Of a stretch of DNA of 64,000 nt, positions 35,095 to 46,231 are shown one piece after another (positions within the stretch are counted from its first letter, which is position 1; each line of letters begins with the position of its first letter). Source of the stretch: Tethya wilhelma (Eukaryota > Porifera > Demospongiae > Tethyida > Tethyidae). The translations under genes were made by a program, and so were the position numbers. Under the pieces are notes generated by a model that did no database searches, was not told where the DNA came from, and saw nothing but the letters and a program-made list of their open reading frames with translations. Where the stretch lies: assembly GCA_964030475.1 (NCBI GenBank), contig CAXIPT010000003.1, forward strand, positions 5,734,962 through 5,798,961, in the 5' to 3' direction.

Positions 35095-36534
35095 GATCAT
35101 GTAGGATATCCGACTCCCTCGCGTATTCAAAAGGGGGCGTGGCCACGAGGCACGTGGTGACACGCCTACCAATTATGGTTAATTAGTATAAATTATAATT
35201 AATTTTAAAATTGATTTAAACATTTTGGCGGTAAAACGCGGGAAGAAGCAAACATGGCCAACTTGTCCATCCTGCAAATAGGTCCAGTTATCTTTGGATC
35301 CACTAGTGATCTGGTGAGCTATCTGCAACAAAAACACCTGTTAGCAGATAGCTATACTTGTAGAAGCTGCAGCACTCCGATGGATCTGAAGAAGACAGAT
35401 ATATCAGATGGCCTGATATTTCGCTGCAGCTCTTGCAAGACAACCAAGTCACTGAGAGTAGGCAGCTTCTTCAGTAAGAGTAAGTTAACTCTGCAGAAGC
35501 GGATGATACTTTTGTATTGGTGGGTCCGGGATTACCCTGTCAGTAGTGCAGCACAGGAAGCCGAGGTAGGTAGGGATACTGCTATTGATGTTTATCAGTG
35601 GCTAAGGGAAGTGTGCAGCACGAAACTATTAGTTTTGAACATCCAGGTAGGTGGTCCAGGAAAGGTGGTGCAAATTGACGAGAGTCAGTTGACCCATAAA
35701 CCTAAGGTTAGTTACAAGTTAACACTGATAATAATTATTTACATAATTGCAACACCTAAAATTAATACAGAGTCACAGAGGACGTCCACCTCGTACCGAA
35801 ATCTGGGTGTTTGGATTGGTGGATACATCTGTGACTCCGGCCCAGGGCTACATGGAGATAGTCCAACGTAGGGATGCTGCAACACTGCTTCCTATCATTA
35901 GGCAACATGTTGCAAGTGGCTCAATCGTGTGGTCAGATGAATGGGCTGCCTATAATCGAGTATCGAGTCTCCCAAACGTGAGTAGCCATGGAGTGGTAAA
36001 CCATTCCATTCAATTTGTAAATCCTACAACCGGAGTCCATACCCAGAATGTAGAGTCGTATTGGAATCGGGTCAAGATAAAGTTGAAACGAATGCGTGGT
36101 TGTCATGAGCATCAAGTCCCCAGTTACTTGGATGAGTTCATGTACAGGGAAAGGTTTGGTATCACTGCCACTCAACTCTTTAACAATATTATAAGTGACA
36201 TTGCAACCCAATATCCTGTGTAAAATAATATTAAAATTTTAATAATGTATTCTTAGTACACTTTGAATTGACTACTGCTGTTAGTTAGTAATGTAAAATT
36301 TGTTAGGCCCTAAATCTGTTGTTGCATTTTTGTTCTCACCTTTATCTTTATCTTGATCCTAGTCCTTGCTTGTCTTGTCATGTTGATATAACTTGTTGCC
36401 AGGAAAACTTTTGTGCAAAACAAAATAACTTGACTTGCCACCACGTGGACCTTTAATTGGTAGGCGTGTCACCACGTGACTCGTGGCCACGCCCCCTTTT
36501 GAATACGCGAGGGAGTCGGATATCCTACATGATC
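35095..36534 (+). mobile_element. Near-complete ISXO2/Merlin-type DNA transposon
   Basis: Terminal inverted repeats of about 75 bp (35101-35175 and 36454-36528) differ at one base in the aligned part. They start 'gtaggatatccgactccctc' and include 'gcgtattcaaaagggggcg'. The symmetric match extends outwards to GATCAT at 35095 and ATGATC at 36534, so the exact ends and the target duplication are unclear; I see no 8-9 bp direct repeat. One spliced transposase gene lies inside. Confidence 0.9.
35254..36223 (+). CDS. ISXO2-like DDE transposase, spliced
   Basis: Exons 35254-35706 and 35771-36223 are joined across a 64 bp GT-AG intron in phase 0, giving 301 residues and the diagnostic LTHKPK-SHRGRPPRTEIWVF. 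The N-terminal part has a zinc-ribbon pattern (CRSC ... CSSC, about residues 33-70) and a helix-turn-helix-like region (VSSAAQEAEVGRDTAIDVYQ). Catalytic candidates are Asp in VVQIDES, Asp in IVWSDEWAAYNRV, and Asn/Glu in HTQNVESYWNRVK, the DDE/N layout of IS1595/ISXO2 and Merlin transposases. The start at 35254 follows the sequence 'aagcaaacatgg'. No stop or shift is seen, so the gene may be functional. It would cut and rejoin the terminal repeats around it. Confidence 0.92.
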
Positions 36535-36539
36535 TGTTA

Positions 36540-37170
36540 GTGAGAGCCTCTGAGCAACTCTGAAAGTTTGATTTTGTTTGACTAGATTTTTATGGTGACC
36601 AACATTTTGTATTGTGTCTATGGGACAGCCGGCCCATTCCTACTAATACTATACGTACTACGGTACGTATGCATAAGACATTCAGTGGGGGACATAAGTT
36701 CTGTAAAAGTGTCATCAACACCTCGAAAAGTGTTAGAGATCAAAGGGAAAATCATGTTTTCTCTCTATAAAGTTTTGTGGTTTAGTTTATCAAGATTTAG
36801 AACTTGGTTTCATGTTGTACTCTTAAAGAGCTTCCTATTCATATCAATAATCACATTATTGAAATTGATTTAGGTGAGTCATTTTTAGCATTCAGCTTTT
36901 GTATTGTGGTGAATGGGCAACTTTTATTTAGTTCAGGTAATTGCAAAATAGAGCCTGGACCACTGTACTAGAACTAAGACAGAGTATTTTTTCACATAAT
37001 GGAACTGAATACATGTTTGTTTAGTTCAGTCAAATCAAGGGAGTAGTTTTTGGTTGCTTCCCTTTCATGGTAAAGGTGCTAATAAACACTGTGTTTTAAG
37101 GTACCTAGGTGTTAATTACACCTTCCTTTGATTGTTGTCAAGGCTAATGTCCTAAAATAGCCAAAATGTC
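36540..37170. other. No gene recognised
   Basis: AT-rich with a few short ORFs and no family motif. Confidence 0.4.
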
Positions 37171-37179
37171 TTCATATGN

Positions 37180-37399
37180 CCATCTGAGAAGCAAGCTCTG
37201 AGTCAGGCTCAAAGCAGGTAACCTCAAAATGGTCACTGCACAACACACTATGTTCACTTGGACCTGACCAATTTGCTCTTGTTCTTTCTACTTGTTTCAC
37301 CCATTGGCAACGTAAAACAGGATCTTTGGGAAACTTAAAAAGACTGACATTGTCACTATATGTGTTAGAACATCCAGCAGCAACGCAGCGCTTCACCAT
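37180..37399 (-). CDS. THAP-type zinc-finger protein, N-terminal exon, cut by gap
   Basis: Starts MVKRCVAAGCSNTYSDNVSL, followed by FKFPKDPVLRCQWVKQVERT, VLCSDHFEVTCFEPDS. This is the THAP C2CH zinc-finger pattern (Cys-x4-Cys ... Cys-x2-His with FPKD and CSDHF). The start codon sits in an excellent translation context (GCCACCATGG). The open frame upstream to 37483 begins only with GTG, so the ATG at 37399 is the likely start. The frame is cut by the N at 37179 after about 72 residues, so the rest of the protein is unseen. THAP domains occur both in host transcription regulators and in P-element-type transposases; which applies here cannot be told. Confidence 0.85.
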
Positions 37400-37474
37400 G
37401 GTGGCTAGAAAACAACAACAAGCTATGCTTTGTGCTGTGTTCTTTGCGCTGAGAACTCGAGTGCGTTCCCCCCG

Positions 37475-37482
37475 TGACGTCA
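37475..37482. promoter_or_regulatory. Palindromic CRE/ATF site upstream of the THAP gene
   Basis: TGACGTCA lies about 75 bp upstream of the THAP start codon, in a locally GC-rich stretch with a CCGCCC box beside it. The position suits a proximal promoter. Evidence is the motif only. Confidence 0.45.
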
Positions 37483-37699
37483 CGCGTAAACCCCGCCCAT
37501 CAAGGAACTACATTTCAATCTCATTTTTCAGTGATTTTTTAGCTCAATTCTAGGGGCTATTGTCCACTGTAGACTTGCAATAAAAAAAAACAAGCTTGAT
37601 TTTCCAACTATACACCACTTGAGCTACAATTTGATACCAAAAAATAATTTTTTCAGTTTTTCATGTCAGCCCCCCTTTAAATGCAAACAAAAATTACAA

Positions 37700-38640
37700 A
37701 AAGTGCAAACTGAGAATTTTGTATAGATAAACAATGGCGACTTGAGCGAAGCGGAAGTGAACAAAAAGGCATGCCAAGAACGAAGTTTCAGAGCTCCAAC
37801 CTGGTATGAAAATAAACTAAACTAAGTGTTGAATAGATCTAGAGGCGAACAAAATTCAGAGCTTACCTTGGATTTTCAGAGCGCTACTCTCCCCTATGGT
37901 ACTATCTTGCTTTAGTGTACGGAGTAGTATACGGAAATATTTTTGGTCATGTCCTCCCATTGCTGGCAATGTTATTCACAGGTATTTCACCAATAAAATA
38001 ATTCTAGAATTAACAATGCTTCTCTATTATACAGTTACTATACTTCTTTTTGTGTTTGCTCAAAACTTTTCTGCAGCCTGTAAGCTCAGATGGCTCCCAA
38101 TTTACATCTCCACCTCCATCATCTGACCTCCAATTTGTAAACAATTTTAATGCGTACTATTCATGATATATACTATCAGAGTGCCCCTTCAGGTTTAAAA
38201 GTGCAATTAGACAAGATTGAAACTGAGTTTAGGAAGTTTTCTGCCTCTTTTTCTAATACTAGTCCGGTCCCTCTTCCTCATCTTTAATGACGGACAGTGA
38301 CTACCCAACAAACAACGGTGAATCATTGTTTATATTCTTAAATAATGTATATACAATGCTTTATTATAATTACTGTGACAGTCACAGAACGTACACATAT
38401 ACAGCCACCTCTTCCATGGTAGCTGAGTGTACTTCAGGAGTCGTATCCGAAAATCCCAAGCAAGATTGGTGTGTACATGACTATGGTTTTTTTCTAACAA
38501 TTACTGTAACATGGTTTTATTACATAATCATGTAAACTATAGAATCTCAGATAGATGATTCCATGGAAAATATTACTCCGGATTAGGTAATAATTTGGAT
38601 TAATACTGTGATGTTACTGCGTATGAAATAATTTGGTTGC
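37700..38640 (+). other. Possible decayed exons upstream of the BEN-like ORF
   Basis: Short open stretches such as PVSSDGSQFTSPPPSSDLQF after a CTGCAG acceptor (near 38078) and GLKVQLDKIETEFRKFSASF (near 38200) look protein-like and could be upstream exons of the BEN-like gene, but stops separate them and no full model could be built. Confidence 0.25.
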
Positions 38641-38691
38641 TACTACAATAGGTATGTAGAGCAGGAAAAACATCGTGTATTTATTGAAGGT

Positions 38692-38892
38692 ATGACAGCC
38701 CAACAGCTGGCAGACATGGAGAGTGACTCAGTGGATGCTCAAACATTAGCAATGGCTCTCTTTAAAACTATTTTTGCTAAAGAATTGGAAGAACCAGACA
38801 AGTGGTGCTGCACCAAATCAGAAGGAAGGAATTTGTTAGATCAAGAGAAGCTGGGAGGAATAAGATGTATGTATAATAAATTATTATTATAG
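38692..38892 (+). CDS. BEN-like domain fragment
   Basis: The plus-strand ORF reads DAQTLAMALFKTIFAKELEE, then SEGRNLLDQEKLGGIR. This fits the helical core of BEN domains (a hydrophobic LxxALFxxxF segment, then a Gly-rich turn and LDxxKLxxI), found in chromatin-associated and transposon-related proteins. The part after GGIR turns AT-rich and probably runs into an intron ('gatgtatgtataataaa'). Domain call is by pattern only. Confidence 0.4.
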   Translation: MTAQQLADMESDSVDAQTLAMALFKTIFAKELEEPDKWCCTKSEGRNLLDQEKLGGIRCMYNKLLL

Positions 38893-38899
38893 AACTATA

Positions 38900-39280
38900 A
38901 TTTACAAGGAGTGGGGCTCGCTTCGCTTGCCACTCTCCTTGCATGTGTATGAAGTATACTGATGTTTACTGCAAAATGTATGCAAGCACAAGTATCTGTA
39001 TGACTGCCACAGGTATCATCTGATGTCACAAAGCTCTGTAAAGAACAACATCAGCAACTTCACCATATGTTGTGGCCATAGGATCACACAAAAAGCTTGA
39101 GCAGGCCTTTCTATGCAGTGGCGGATTTAGGGGGAGATCCAAGGGATCCATGGATCCCCCCTTTCAGCTGGAAACCCATATATAGCTGCACAGCTACACA
39201 GATGAAAAAGTAGCGTCAAAGATCCCCCCTTTCAATTTGAAAAAAGAAAAATAATTCAAAATTTCACTGAAAATCAGTTN
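38900..39280. other. No gene recognised
   Basis: Contains a local near-palindrome around 'ggatccatggatcc' (about 39145) and two similar 'gatccccc' blocks. It ends at the N at 39280. Confidence 0.45.
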
Positions 39281-39510
39281 GAAGATGGAGAAAATTGGAG
39301 GTTTGGCATATTTTAGTTAAATACTTTAGCGATGGTTTTAGGCCATGTTTTTAGGCTCATTAGAAAGAGAATGAGCTAAAAAGTAGCTTTAGAAGCCTTA
39401 TAGTGCCAAGCGCTCGTTTTTTGCAGAGTTATTAGTGTGAATATTTGTATTGCGTTAATGGGCCATCCGTGCCATTCCTATGTACCCAGTACTACCGTAC
39501 TGGGAATATA
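39281..39510 (-). mobile_element. Non-autonomous hairpin repeat, reverse fragment
   Basis: Reverse copy of the 21528-22565 family, from the mid-body to the tip 'cccagtactaccgtactggg'. The hairpin half is missing at the N at 39280. Confidence 0.75.
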
Positions 39511-40954
39511 GTCTAGCTATTCCTGCAGGGTCATTCCGTGTGAAATCAACACAAAAAAATGATGAACATCTCAGATTTTTTTTCAAACTTGGTGTGCACA
39601 TAGTATGTGATGAGATGTGAAACCACAACAAATTTCAAGAGCTAATATTCTATCGCTTCTAATTTATAACTGGCTAAATTTGTGTTATTTTTGTAATTTT
39701 GTGCAGACTCTGTGAGACAAAATGTACTATATCTTCTGCTAGGAATAAGATCTTGGAAACCAATTAGATATCCCAATAGTACTTGAAACAAGCTTAGAAA
39801 TGATATATTACAAATATGTACTTGATCGAGTAAGGTCAAAGGTTACTGTGACACTTTAATTAAGTATGCTTTTGTTCCAGTCGGGATCCTTAAATTTTTT
39901 TCATTTTTTGTCAAAATGCTGTTTGCTCGTTCCTTAGTATGTAGATAAATTTTTATCTTGGAACGATAATGGAATCGGATACTAAGAAGCAATTTACTTG
40001 ATTAGGTCATGATAAATCAGCTGAAATAAGCATACAGTAGTAACAGTGCATCCACTTTAAAGGTATAATATGTACATTTACACACAATTAATTTTTATGA
40101 AATACAAAATCTGTTACACACAATCTTCAACTGTGCTAGCAAAATAACTAAAGTCATAAGCTTTGTTTCCTATCGGAGTTATAATAAAATTTGTTCAAGC
40201 TCTTGGAGCATGACCTGCTCCAACAAACTCATCTCAAAACAAAACAATTAGACTAAGGCACATCAAAGTAAAATGTGTGGCAATTGGTGACAGTAATTTT
40301 CAAATTAAGTATAACTCTCATAATGTGAAACCACAAGATTATTAAATTATCTGTCTGACAGTCAGCTGAGTATCTCACTTTTGTAATTTTTTTTTTTTGC
40401 TAACTTGACTGTTTTTTCTACCTGTACACCACAGATTATTGAACCTACAATCCTAGTAGCTGTTGTTTCACATATCCAGTTTAATCCTAGATCTTACTGG
40501 GTTTTTCTAGCTATGGATTGAATCATACAATTGCTCCTCTGGTCTTAGATGGAACAAATATTTGTATTACACTGTATATGTCTACACAGTGTTTATAGTT
40601 GTACGCACTGCTCAAGATTGCGTAAACTGAGCAAAAAGTTGTTTCGTTTTGTATACATGTATGTACTACTTAAAAAAAGTGACCAAATTGTGCTTATTTC
40701 AGCTGATTTATCATGACCTAATAAAGTAAATTGCTTCTTAATATCGGAGCCCATTATCGTTCCAAGATAAAAATTTATTTACATACTATGAACCAGACTC
40801 TGATGAGCTCTGCTACAATTATACATGCGTTGCAACACTCAGCTGCTGCCACGGTCAAAGCGGTCTGGCCTGTAACACTGAGCTGTGTCTAAGAGCCTAG
40901 CTAACCACTGATGAATGATCTAGCTGGTACCAGTAAAGTCTTTGCATGCCCTAT

Positions 40955-41318
40955 ATGCTTACATAGAAAGCAAAACAACTCCTGTCTGTCTTGCCAAACA
41001 ACACTAACCAACAGCCATGCAAAGAGCCATGCATCATTGCTTCTCAGTATTCAACACAAATTCTAGATAACGCACACCAAATTAGTAGGCGTGGCCTCGA
41101 AGCTAAGCGCTCAAAGAAGCACAAAAGTCTCAAATCTCAAGAACTACAGTGTTTTGAACAGCAAAAAATATATTTTTACAAGATCATTCAGAGTTATGAA
41201 TGTAAGTGCCATCAATTTTGTTGCTAGAGCTGTCTTTCTTGAGATTTCGATGGGACAAACAGACAGACAAAACGACTACCGTAACCCTCTGCACGTGCTA
41301 CGCACGCGCCGAGGCTTA
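40955..41318 (+). repeat. Short dispersed repeat inside the foldback element
   Basis: Close copy of 29135-29510, sharing 'tgcttacatagaaagca', 'gtaggcgtggcctcgaagct' and the ending 'cacgcgccgaggctta'. Confidence 0.7.
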
Positions 41319-41342
41319 AAAATAACACAAATTTAGCCAGTT

Positions 41343-41562
41343 ACCGTATAGCGGGAAATATTCGTAGTTCAAAATTTCGTATAAATTGTTAAAAATGCAC
41401 CAGAAAATTTTTTCGTAGTTTTAAATTTCGTATACGCAGCGCGCGCTCGTATACGCATAATGCGGAAGTTAAATTTTCGCAGTTTTAATTTTCGTATATT
41501 CGAACGGCATACGATAAATACGAAAATTTGCACAATACGAAAATTTCCCGCTATACGGTATA
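41343..41562. mobile_element. Small MITE with CCGTATAGCGGGAAA ends
   Basis: 'ccgtatagcgggaaa' at the left and 'tttcccgctatacgg' at the right are perfect inverted repeats, flanked by TA on both sides. The interior consists of repeated 'gtagttttaaatttcgtata' style blocks in both orientations. Confidence 0.8.
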
Positions 41563-41709
41563 AATTAGAAGCCATACAAGATTAGCTCCTGAAATTTGTT
41601 GTGCTTTCACAACTCATCACATATGTGCACACCAAGTTTGAAAAAAATCTAAGACGTGAGTCATTTTTTTTGTGTTGATTCCACACGGCCCGGAATGACC
41701 CTGCACTAA

Positions 41710-42236
41710 CATAGCAAGTACTAAGCCTCTACTAGCTAAGACCATGGAGAAAACGAGAAACTAAAACCGAAAATCGCAATCGCAACAAACACAACCATGA
41801 CAGACTTATGAGTGAAAAACTAGCTAGCCTAACTAAATCCCAAAAGCGATGGTATAGCCTTATAGCCTAGCTATCCCTGCAGTAATACATAAAGTACTAA
41901 CCTTGTGCTCTGTAAGACTTTGGAGAAAACAAGCTACTAAAAGCGATGGTCGTGATCGTGACTTTTGTTGCTTTATGAGCCTATAGCGCCACGCCCATTT
42001 CAAGGTTTATGTTAGTAGCTCATATCTAAGTAGGGCAATACCTTACCTGTCTGCACAGCTAGTTCAAAGTTCACAGATACAAGCTTCCTGCCACAAAAAA
42101 GTGCTGAAGTTGCACTTACGCTTGCACACGCGTATAAATTTTGTACCCGTATTTTGGGTTCAAAGGTCATTAATTTAACCCGTCCGCTAAGTGTTAAGAT
42201 AAATTACACAATTAGACCATTTCTACTCGTATAGAG
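41710..42236. other. No gene recognised
   Basis: Two similar blocks ('ggagaaaac.aga' at about 41745 and 41922) suggest an old repeat. No coding region. Confidence 0.4.
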
Positions 42237-42662
42237 AAAGTAATCTATTGTCAGATACGACCAATATTCGGACACCATTTTTAGCCTATACAGTAAGCAT
42301 CACCATTTGCATTCTTATTATATAATAGTATTAACATATTACCTGAAATTGAATCAGTGGAGACGATGTCCTTTGCAGTCATTGCTCAAAATACAGGTGT
42401 CCAAGACCTCTCTATTCAGAACCATTAACGTGATGAAAGGAAATGAATAAGATCTGAATTCTACTTGGTTTATACGTCCGAATAGAAACACCTCTGTATT
42501 TTGAGCAATGACTAAAAAGGACATTGTCTGTACTGATTCAGTTCCAGGTATGCTGTTAAGGAAGAATAGCATTATTTTATGATAGGAATACAAATGGTTA
42601 TGCTTACTGTATAGGCTAAAAATGATGTCCAAATATAGGTTGTGTCTGACAATAGAATACTT
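42237..42662. repeat. Long inverted repeat, about 180 bp arms
   Basis: The left arm (about 42237-42415) and right arm (about 42477-42662) are complementary with scattered mismatches, sharing 'ttttagcctatacagtaagc' and 'ttgctcaaaatacag' with their complements. The loop is about 60 bp. The minus-strand ORF across it shows no known domain and is a by-product of the symmetry. Confidence 0.8.
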
Positions 42663-42669
42663 AGATAAT

Positions 42670-44032
42670 ATGTACAGCTCGATCTCGAATGCTCCCTCAG
42701 CTGAGAAGCGAAAGTTTACTAAAAGGTGTAAAATCACAGTCATGTACAACCCTGAATTGCTTTGCTATGGCTACACTAAGTATGTATCTAATATTCAAGC
42801 TACCAATCCGTTGGTACAGCTTTTCCATCAGGTCAGACTCTTTATTCAGTGGTAGGGAACCCGTCAGCTGCTCGTATCAGGCAATAAGATTTGAGGAAAA
42901 CATCAAGAATCCATTTGTATTTTTGCCTGCTTGTTCAGAACCATACTGATATGACATGATAGACACAGCTAGCTAGCTAGCCAAATAATTGCGTGGGCAT
43001 CCGATTGAGCAAATTTACATAGTTTTGTATCCTGCCCACGTTCAATTTTCACCAGTCCAGCACATGTCTATGCTAGGATCATATGAGATTAGCGACCAGG
43101 CTCCCCTTTTCCTTACATGTAAGGTAGGCAGGGAGCCTGGGAATGGGGGTTCATCACGCACATGATTCTACAGGTAGAATGCTTGTAGAACACAGTTAAT
43201 TGAGCAGGGGCATATCACATCTAGCCAATCAGACTGCCAACACATTTTCATCTAAGGTCACGTATTTTTAGCAATACTGAAACAAACACTAAGTCTTTGG
43301 ACTAGTCAATCGAACTGTATTCCACTATACTACTAGCATGCTGCTAGCTACAAAGCAGCAGAGAACTAACAAAGTACCACTTCTGTTTCTTTACTATTAA
43401 ACTTGTTGGAAAAAACTAGATCAGCACATGGATTGTGGTCGATTTCGCCCATGCTCATTTATTTGGGGCTCACATGCCTGACGTGAGGTCCCATGCAGGC
43501 TCTCCCCTTCCTTTCCATGAGTAAAAGGTGAAAAGGAAGAGCCTGAGTCCGAGGCTATTCTTTTTTGTGCATTTGTAAAGTTAGTGACATTCAGGAAATG
43601 AATACTTTAATTGCATTATTATGATGTCCTGACCCTTCTACTTCAATAGGAAGCCTGAGAATTAGAAACAGAGAATATACGCTGTAGCAAAAAACTTTTG
43701 GCAGATTTTATTTAATGGATTGGCGGTTTTAGTAAAGACAGACTTATTAAAATTTGCCAAACAGTCATTTTGCACAGAACATACGGAATAACTGTTACTG
43801 TGTGCACTACAGCAACAATAAAATCCGCCAATTATGACATTTTTTTGGACAATCCATTAAATTTTAATCCCGCCAATATTTTGTGCTGTAAATTATATGG
43901 TAGTTGATATCAGTCCTAAGTGTAGATGTCCCCCTTTAACATGTACATATCCCTCTGGACATTATCACATTATTTACTGCTGATTAGGCCACTTTGTCCT
44001 AAAAAATTAATAATAGTGATATGTTGACTCAC
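42670..44032. other. No gene recognised; small inverted elements
   Basis: 'agattttatttaatggattg' (about 43703) faces 'caatccattaaattttaatc' (about 43852), bounding a small foldback. About 43484-43560 is a hairpin built on 'aggctctccccttcc' and 'ggaagagcct'. I looked for DPH5 exon 2 here on the minus strand and did not find it. Confidence 0.5.
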
Positions 44033-44167
44033 TAATTCTTCCTTTCCAACGGTAAGTATGGACGTATAAACTTCTAGATAAACTCTCGATGATTTCTTCA
44101 CAACCTCCAATCCTTTGATAGTAATGTCAGTAGCATCACAAAGACCGAGACCAACGAGATATAGCAT
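44033..44167 (-). CDS. DPH5: Diphthine synthase, exon 1
   Basis: The exon encodes 45 residues: [20 protein letters not shown], then [20 protein letters not shown] and GKEEL, ending at a GTGAGT donor in phase 0. This is the highly conserved N-terminus of DPH5, the S-adenosylmethionine-dependent methyltransferase that modifies the precursor of diphthamide on elongation factor 2 in the cytosol. [11 protein letters not shown] matches the family's cofactor-binding start. The usual Gly-Asp after GLGL is Cys-Asp here. No later exon was found on the minus strand in this window, so the rest lies beyond a long repeat-filled intron or the copy is partial. Confidence 0.88.
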
Positions 44168-44204
44168 GGTCGAATGAAAAATCTAGCTCTCTAAAATTTT
44201 CGGC

Positions 44205-44318
44205 TTTGACCACACACAAGAGTACTCCACGTGGATGGTACATAGCCTCGTTCCCAGGCTCTCACCTTTGACCTTACACCGTGGGTGTAAGGTCAAAGGT
44301 GATAAAACCAGGAACGGG
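44205..44318. promoter_or_regulatory. DPH5 upstream region with E-box and a large palindrome
   Basis: CACGTG (44228-44233) lies about 60 bp upstream of the DPH5 start codon. Beyond it, 'cacctttgaccttacacc' faces 'gtgtaaggtcaaaggtg' (44264-44302) with a minimal loop, inside a larger imperfect inverted repeat bounded by 'cgttccc' and 'gggaacg'-like ends. The palindrome may be a small mobile element. Confidence 0.5.
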
Positions 44319-44320
44319 AA

Positions 44321-45460
44321 GCTAATTTTTATCTGACGCACCCTTTCGGGACTTAGAAATTTTTCACGAGGTCAACACGCTGGTAAAGGTCGTCATGTGG
44401 AGTGTATACACATTGCATGCGCTATGCAAGCTTGACTATCAGTTTGCTACTCAAACTCCGATTTCTTCAAGTTGTCTCCTCATGAGTGTGAGCCAGAGGG
44501 GCCTGAGTGAGATCCACCACCTGGAGGCCATTGGCAAGAGGAGACTGGAAGGGAGATTCTCAGAAGATGAGAAAGATTGCATATACCGCAGTCTGCCAGA
44601 GACTGCCTATATATGAAAGCAAGTGAAATAAACTCATTAAGTATTGTTCTACTCAATCAGATTGTGAGAAGTGATCAAAAGCCTCTGCAGAAGTTCAATC
44701 TCCACAGATACAGCCACTGTATACAATCCAACTTCATCGCTAATAGCATAGATACTATATTACCCTATATATATAGTATCTATGCTAATAGGCGGGTGTT
44801 CAAGTGTGTCACTATCACATCAACACACACCACGCAACACGGCTCTTGAGTGTGAGCATGCATACATGATTCTATTACCATCATAATCTATGATAATATA
44901 GTGTCACAAGTCTCAACTTACTGAGCTGCATGCCTTATTCAGCCTACTAGGCTACTGATCAATGCAGACTTCTGAAACTAGTAAAGTATGTATAATTACA
45001 GAAAACTGACTTATTTCAGGCTCATCATCTGACTCTCAAGCCTTTGACTTCACAACTTGCAGTGCAGTCGCTAGCCAGCATGCCACATTCAAGCATTGGA
45101 TCACTGCTGCTGCATGTACTCAGCTATGTTGACTTCTTGACTGATCACTGACTGATTATGTAGAAAATCAAAGCAGACACAAAAGGCCATCATGACAGCA
45201 ATGCCAATGGGCAATCACGGTGAAAGTCACTGAGACTATAGCTATAGCTAGCTAGCACTGAGTTGAGCCGAATCTGTTGCTCTCTACCTTTGTTTTTTTT
45301 ATCTGCAGATGGACACTCAGCTCTGCAAACACTAAGTACAAGTAAAACGGTCAAATTTCAAGCTTGATCTAAACCTATTTAATTGTGACAACCTTTTCCT
45401 AGAGATGACCTTGTAAAAATTTTCTAAGTCCCAAAAGGGTGCGTCAGATAAAAATTAGCG
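44321..45460. mobile_element. Element with CTGACGCACCC ends, copy 1
   Basis: Left end 'gctaatttttatctgacgca' and right end 'tgcgtcagataaaaattagc' are terminal inverted repeats of about 40 bp, running into 'gggacttagaa' and its complement. The interior matches copy 2 (46232-47202) closely and holds a perfect-stem palindrome at about 44748-44788 ('agcatagatactata' and its complement). No transposase motif. Confidence 0.8.
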
Positions 45461-45466
45461 AACGGG

Positions 45467-45600
45467 AAGCTAATTTTTATCTGACGCACCCTTTTGGGAC
45501 TTAGAGATTCTTCTGATGGCATGCATAGTACTCTAAGGATTTGCTTTCTTATTGCACACCCACCCACAGTGACACACACACACACACACACACACAGATG

Positions 45601-45642
<42 letters not shown>

Positions 45643-46231
45643 AAACATGTACACGCACACACACATGCACACACACACACACGCACACACACACACACAC
45701 ATACGCACACACACACACACACACACACACATGTGCACACGTGCACAGATTAAAAGAGACACATACAATTAATGCACCCTGCTGCCTAGTGATAAAATAT
45801 TCAGTGGCCCAAGCTCTTCTCTTCCTTTCAAATTTTATGCAGTATAAAAATATCTTCAGACATAGACTTTGAGCACCCTAAGGCCTGATCTGTGTGTGAA
45901 GTAGGCCACAGAAAAACAAACCAGTATCTACAGACCACTGAGGCTCAGACTCAAGCTAAACTTGATATATCGTGGCATTATTGTGCCAGATGGCCTTGGA
46001 AAATGTTAGTAAGCTTAAATTAGCAGTAGAACAGAATTCTTTACTTACCCTATTAGCAATCCATTCTTTTCAGCTATGCTGCAGATTCCTGTGCACATCA
46101 ACATGATCAATCGAGCTTGACATGCATGGTTTTTTTCTAAGTAAAATGCTGTAGTCACAGGGTTAATCGCGGGTCAAAGGTCGCGGGGCTTCTCGTTGCA
46201 TAGTGGGATTCATAAAGAATAGCTTCCTGTT
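45467..46231. repeat. Spacer with third CTGACGCACCC end and long (CA)n array
   Basis: A third terminal repeat at 45467-45510 faces the right end of copy 1 across only about 9 bp, making a head-to-head palindrome. A (CA)n microsatellite with interruptions fills about 45571-45740. Open frames across it (His/Thr or Val/Cys strings) are artefacts. No partner terminal repeat of its own was found before copy 2 begins. Confidence 0.75.

Larger units (their letters stand above)
39525..41705. mobile_element. 2.2 kb long-arm foldback element with nested repeats
   Basis: The outer arms, about 130-170 bp, are inverted: 39525 on ('gcagggtcattccg', 'caaacttggtgtgcacata') and the complement ending at 41705 ('cggaatgaccctgc'). 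A second inverted pair lies inside (about 39945-40025 and 40697-40790, sharing 'tttcagctgatttatcatga'). The interior also holds a short dispersed repeat (40955-41318) and a small MITE (41343-41562). No transposase. Confidence 0.75.

Noticed and set aside
42354..42749. 131-codon minus-strand ORF
   Set aside because: It lies across a long inverted repeat, has no motif, and does not match the missing DPH5 exons I was looking for.
45424..45772. Several ORFs of 65-114 codons over the CA repeat
   Set aside because: They are His/Thr or Cys/Val strings from a dinucleotide repeat, open in several frames at once.
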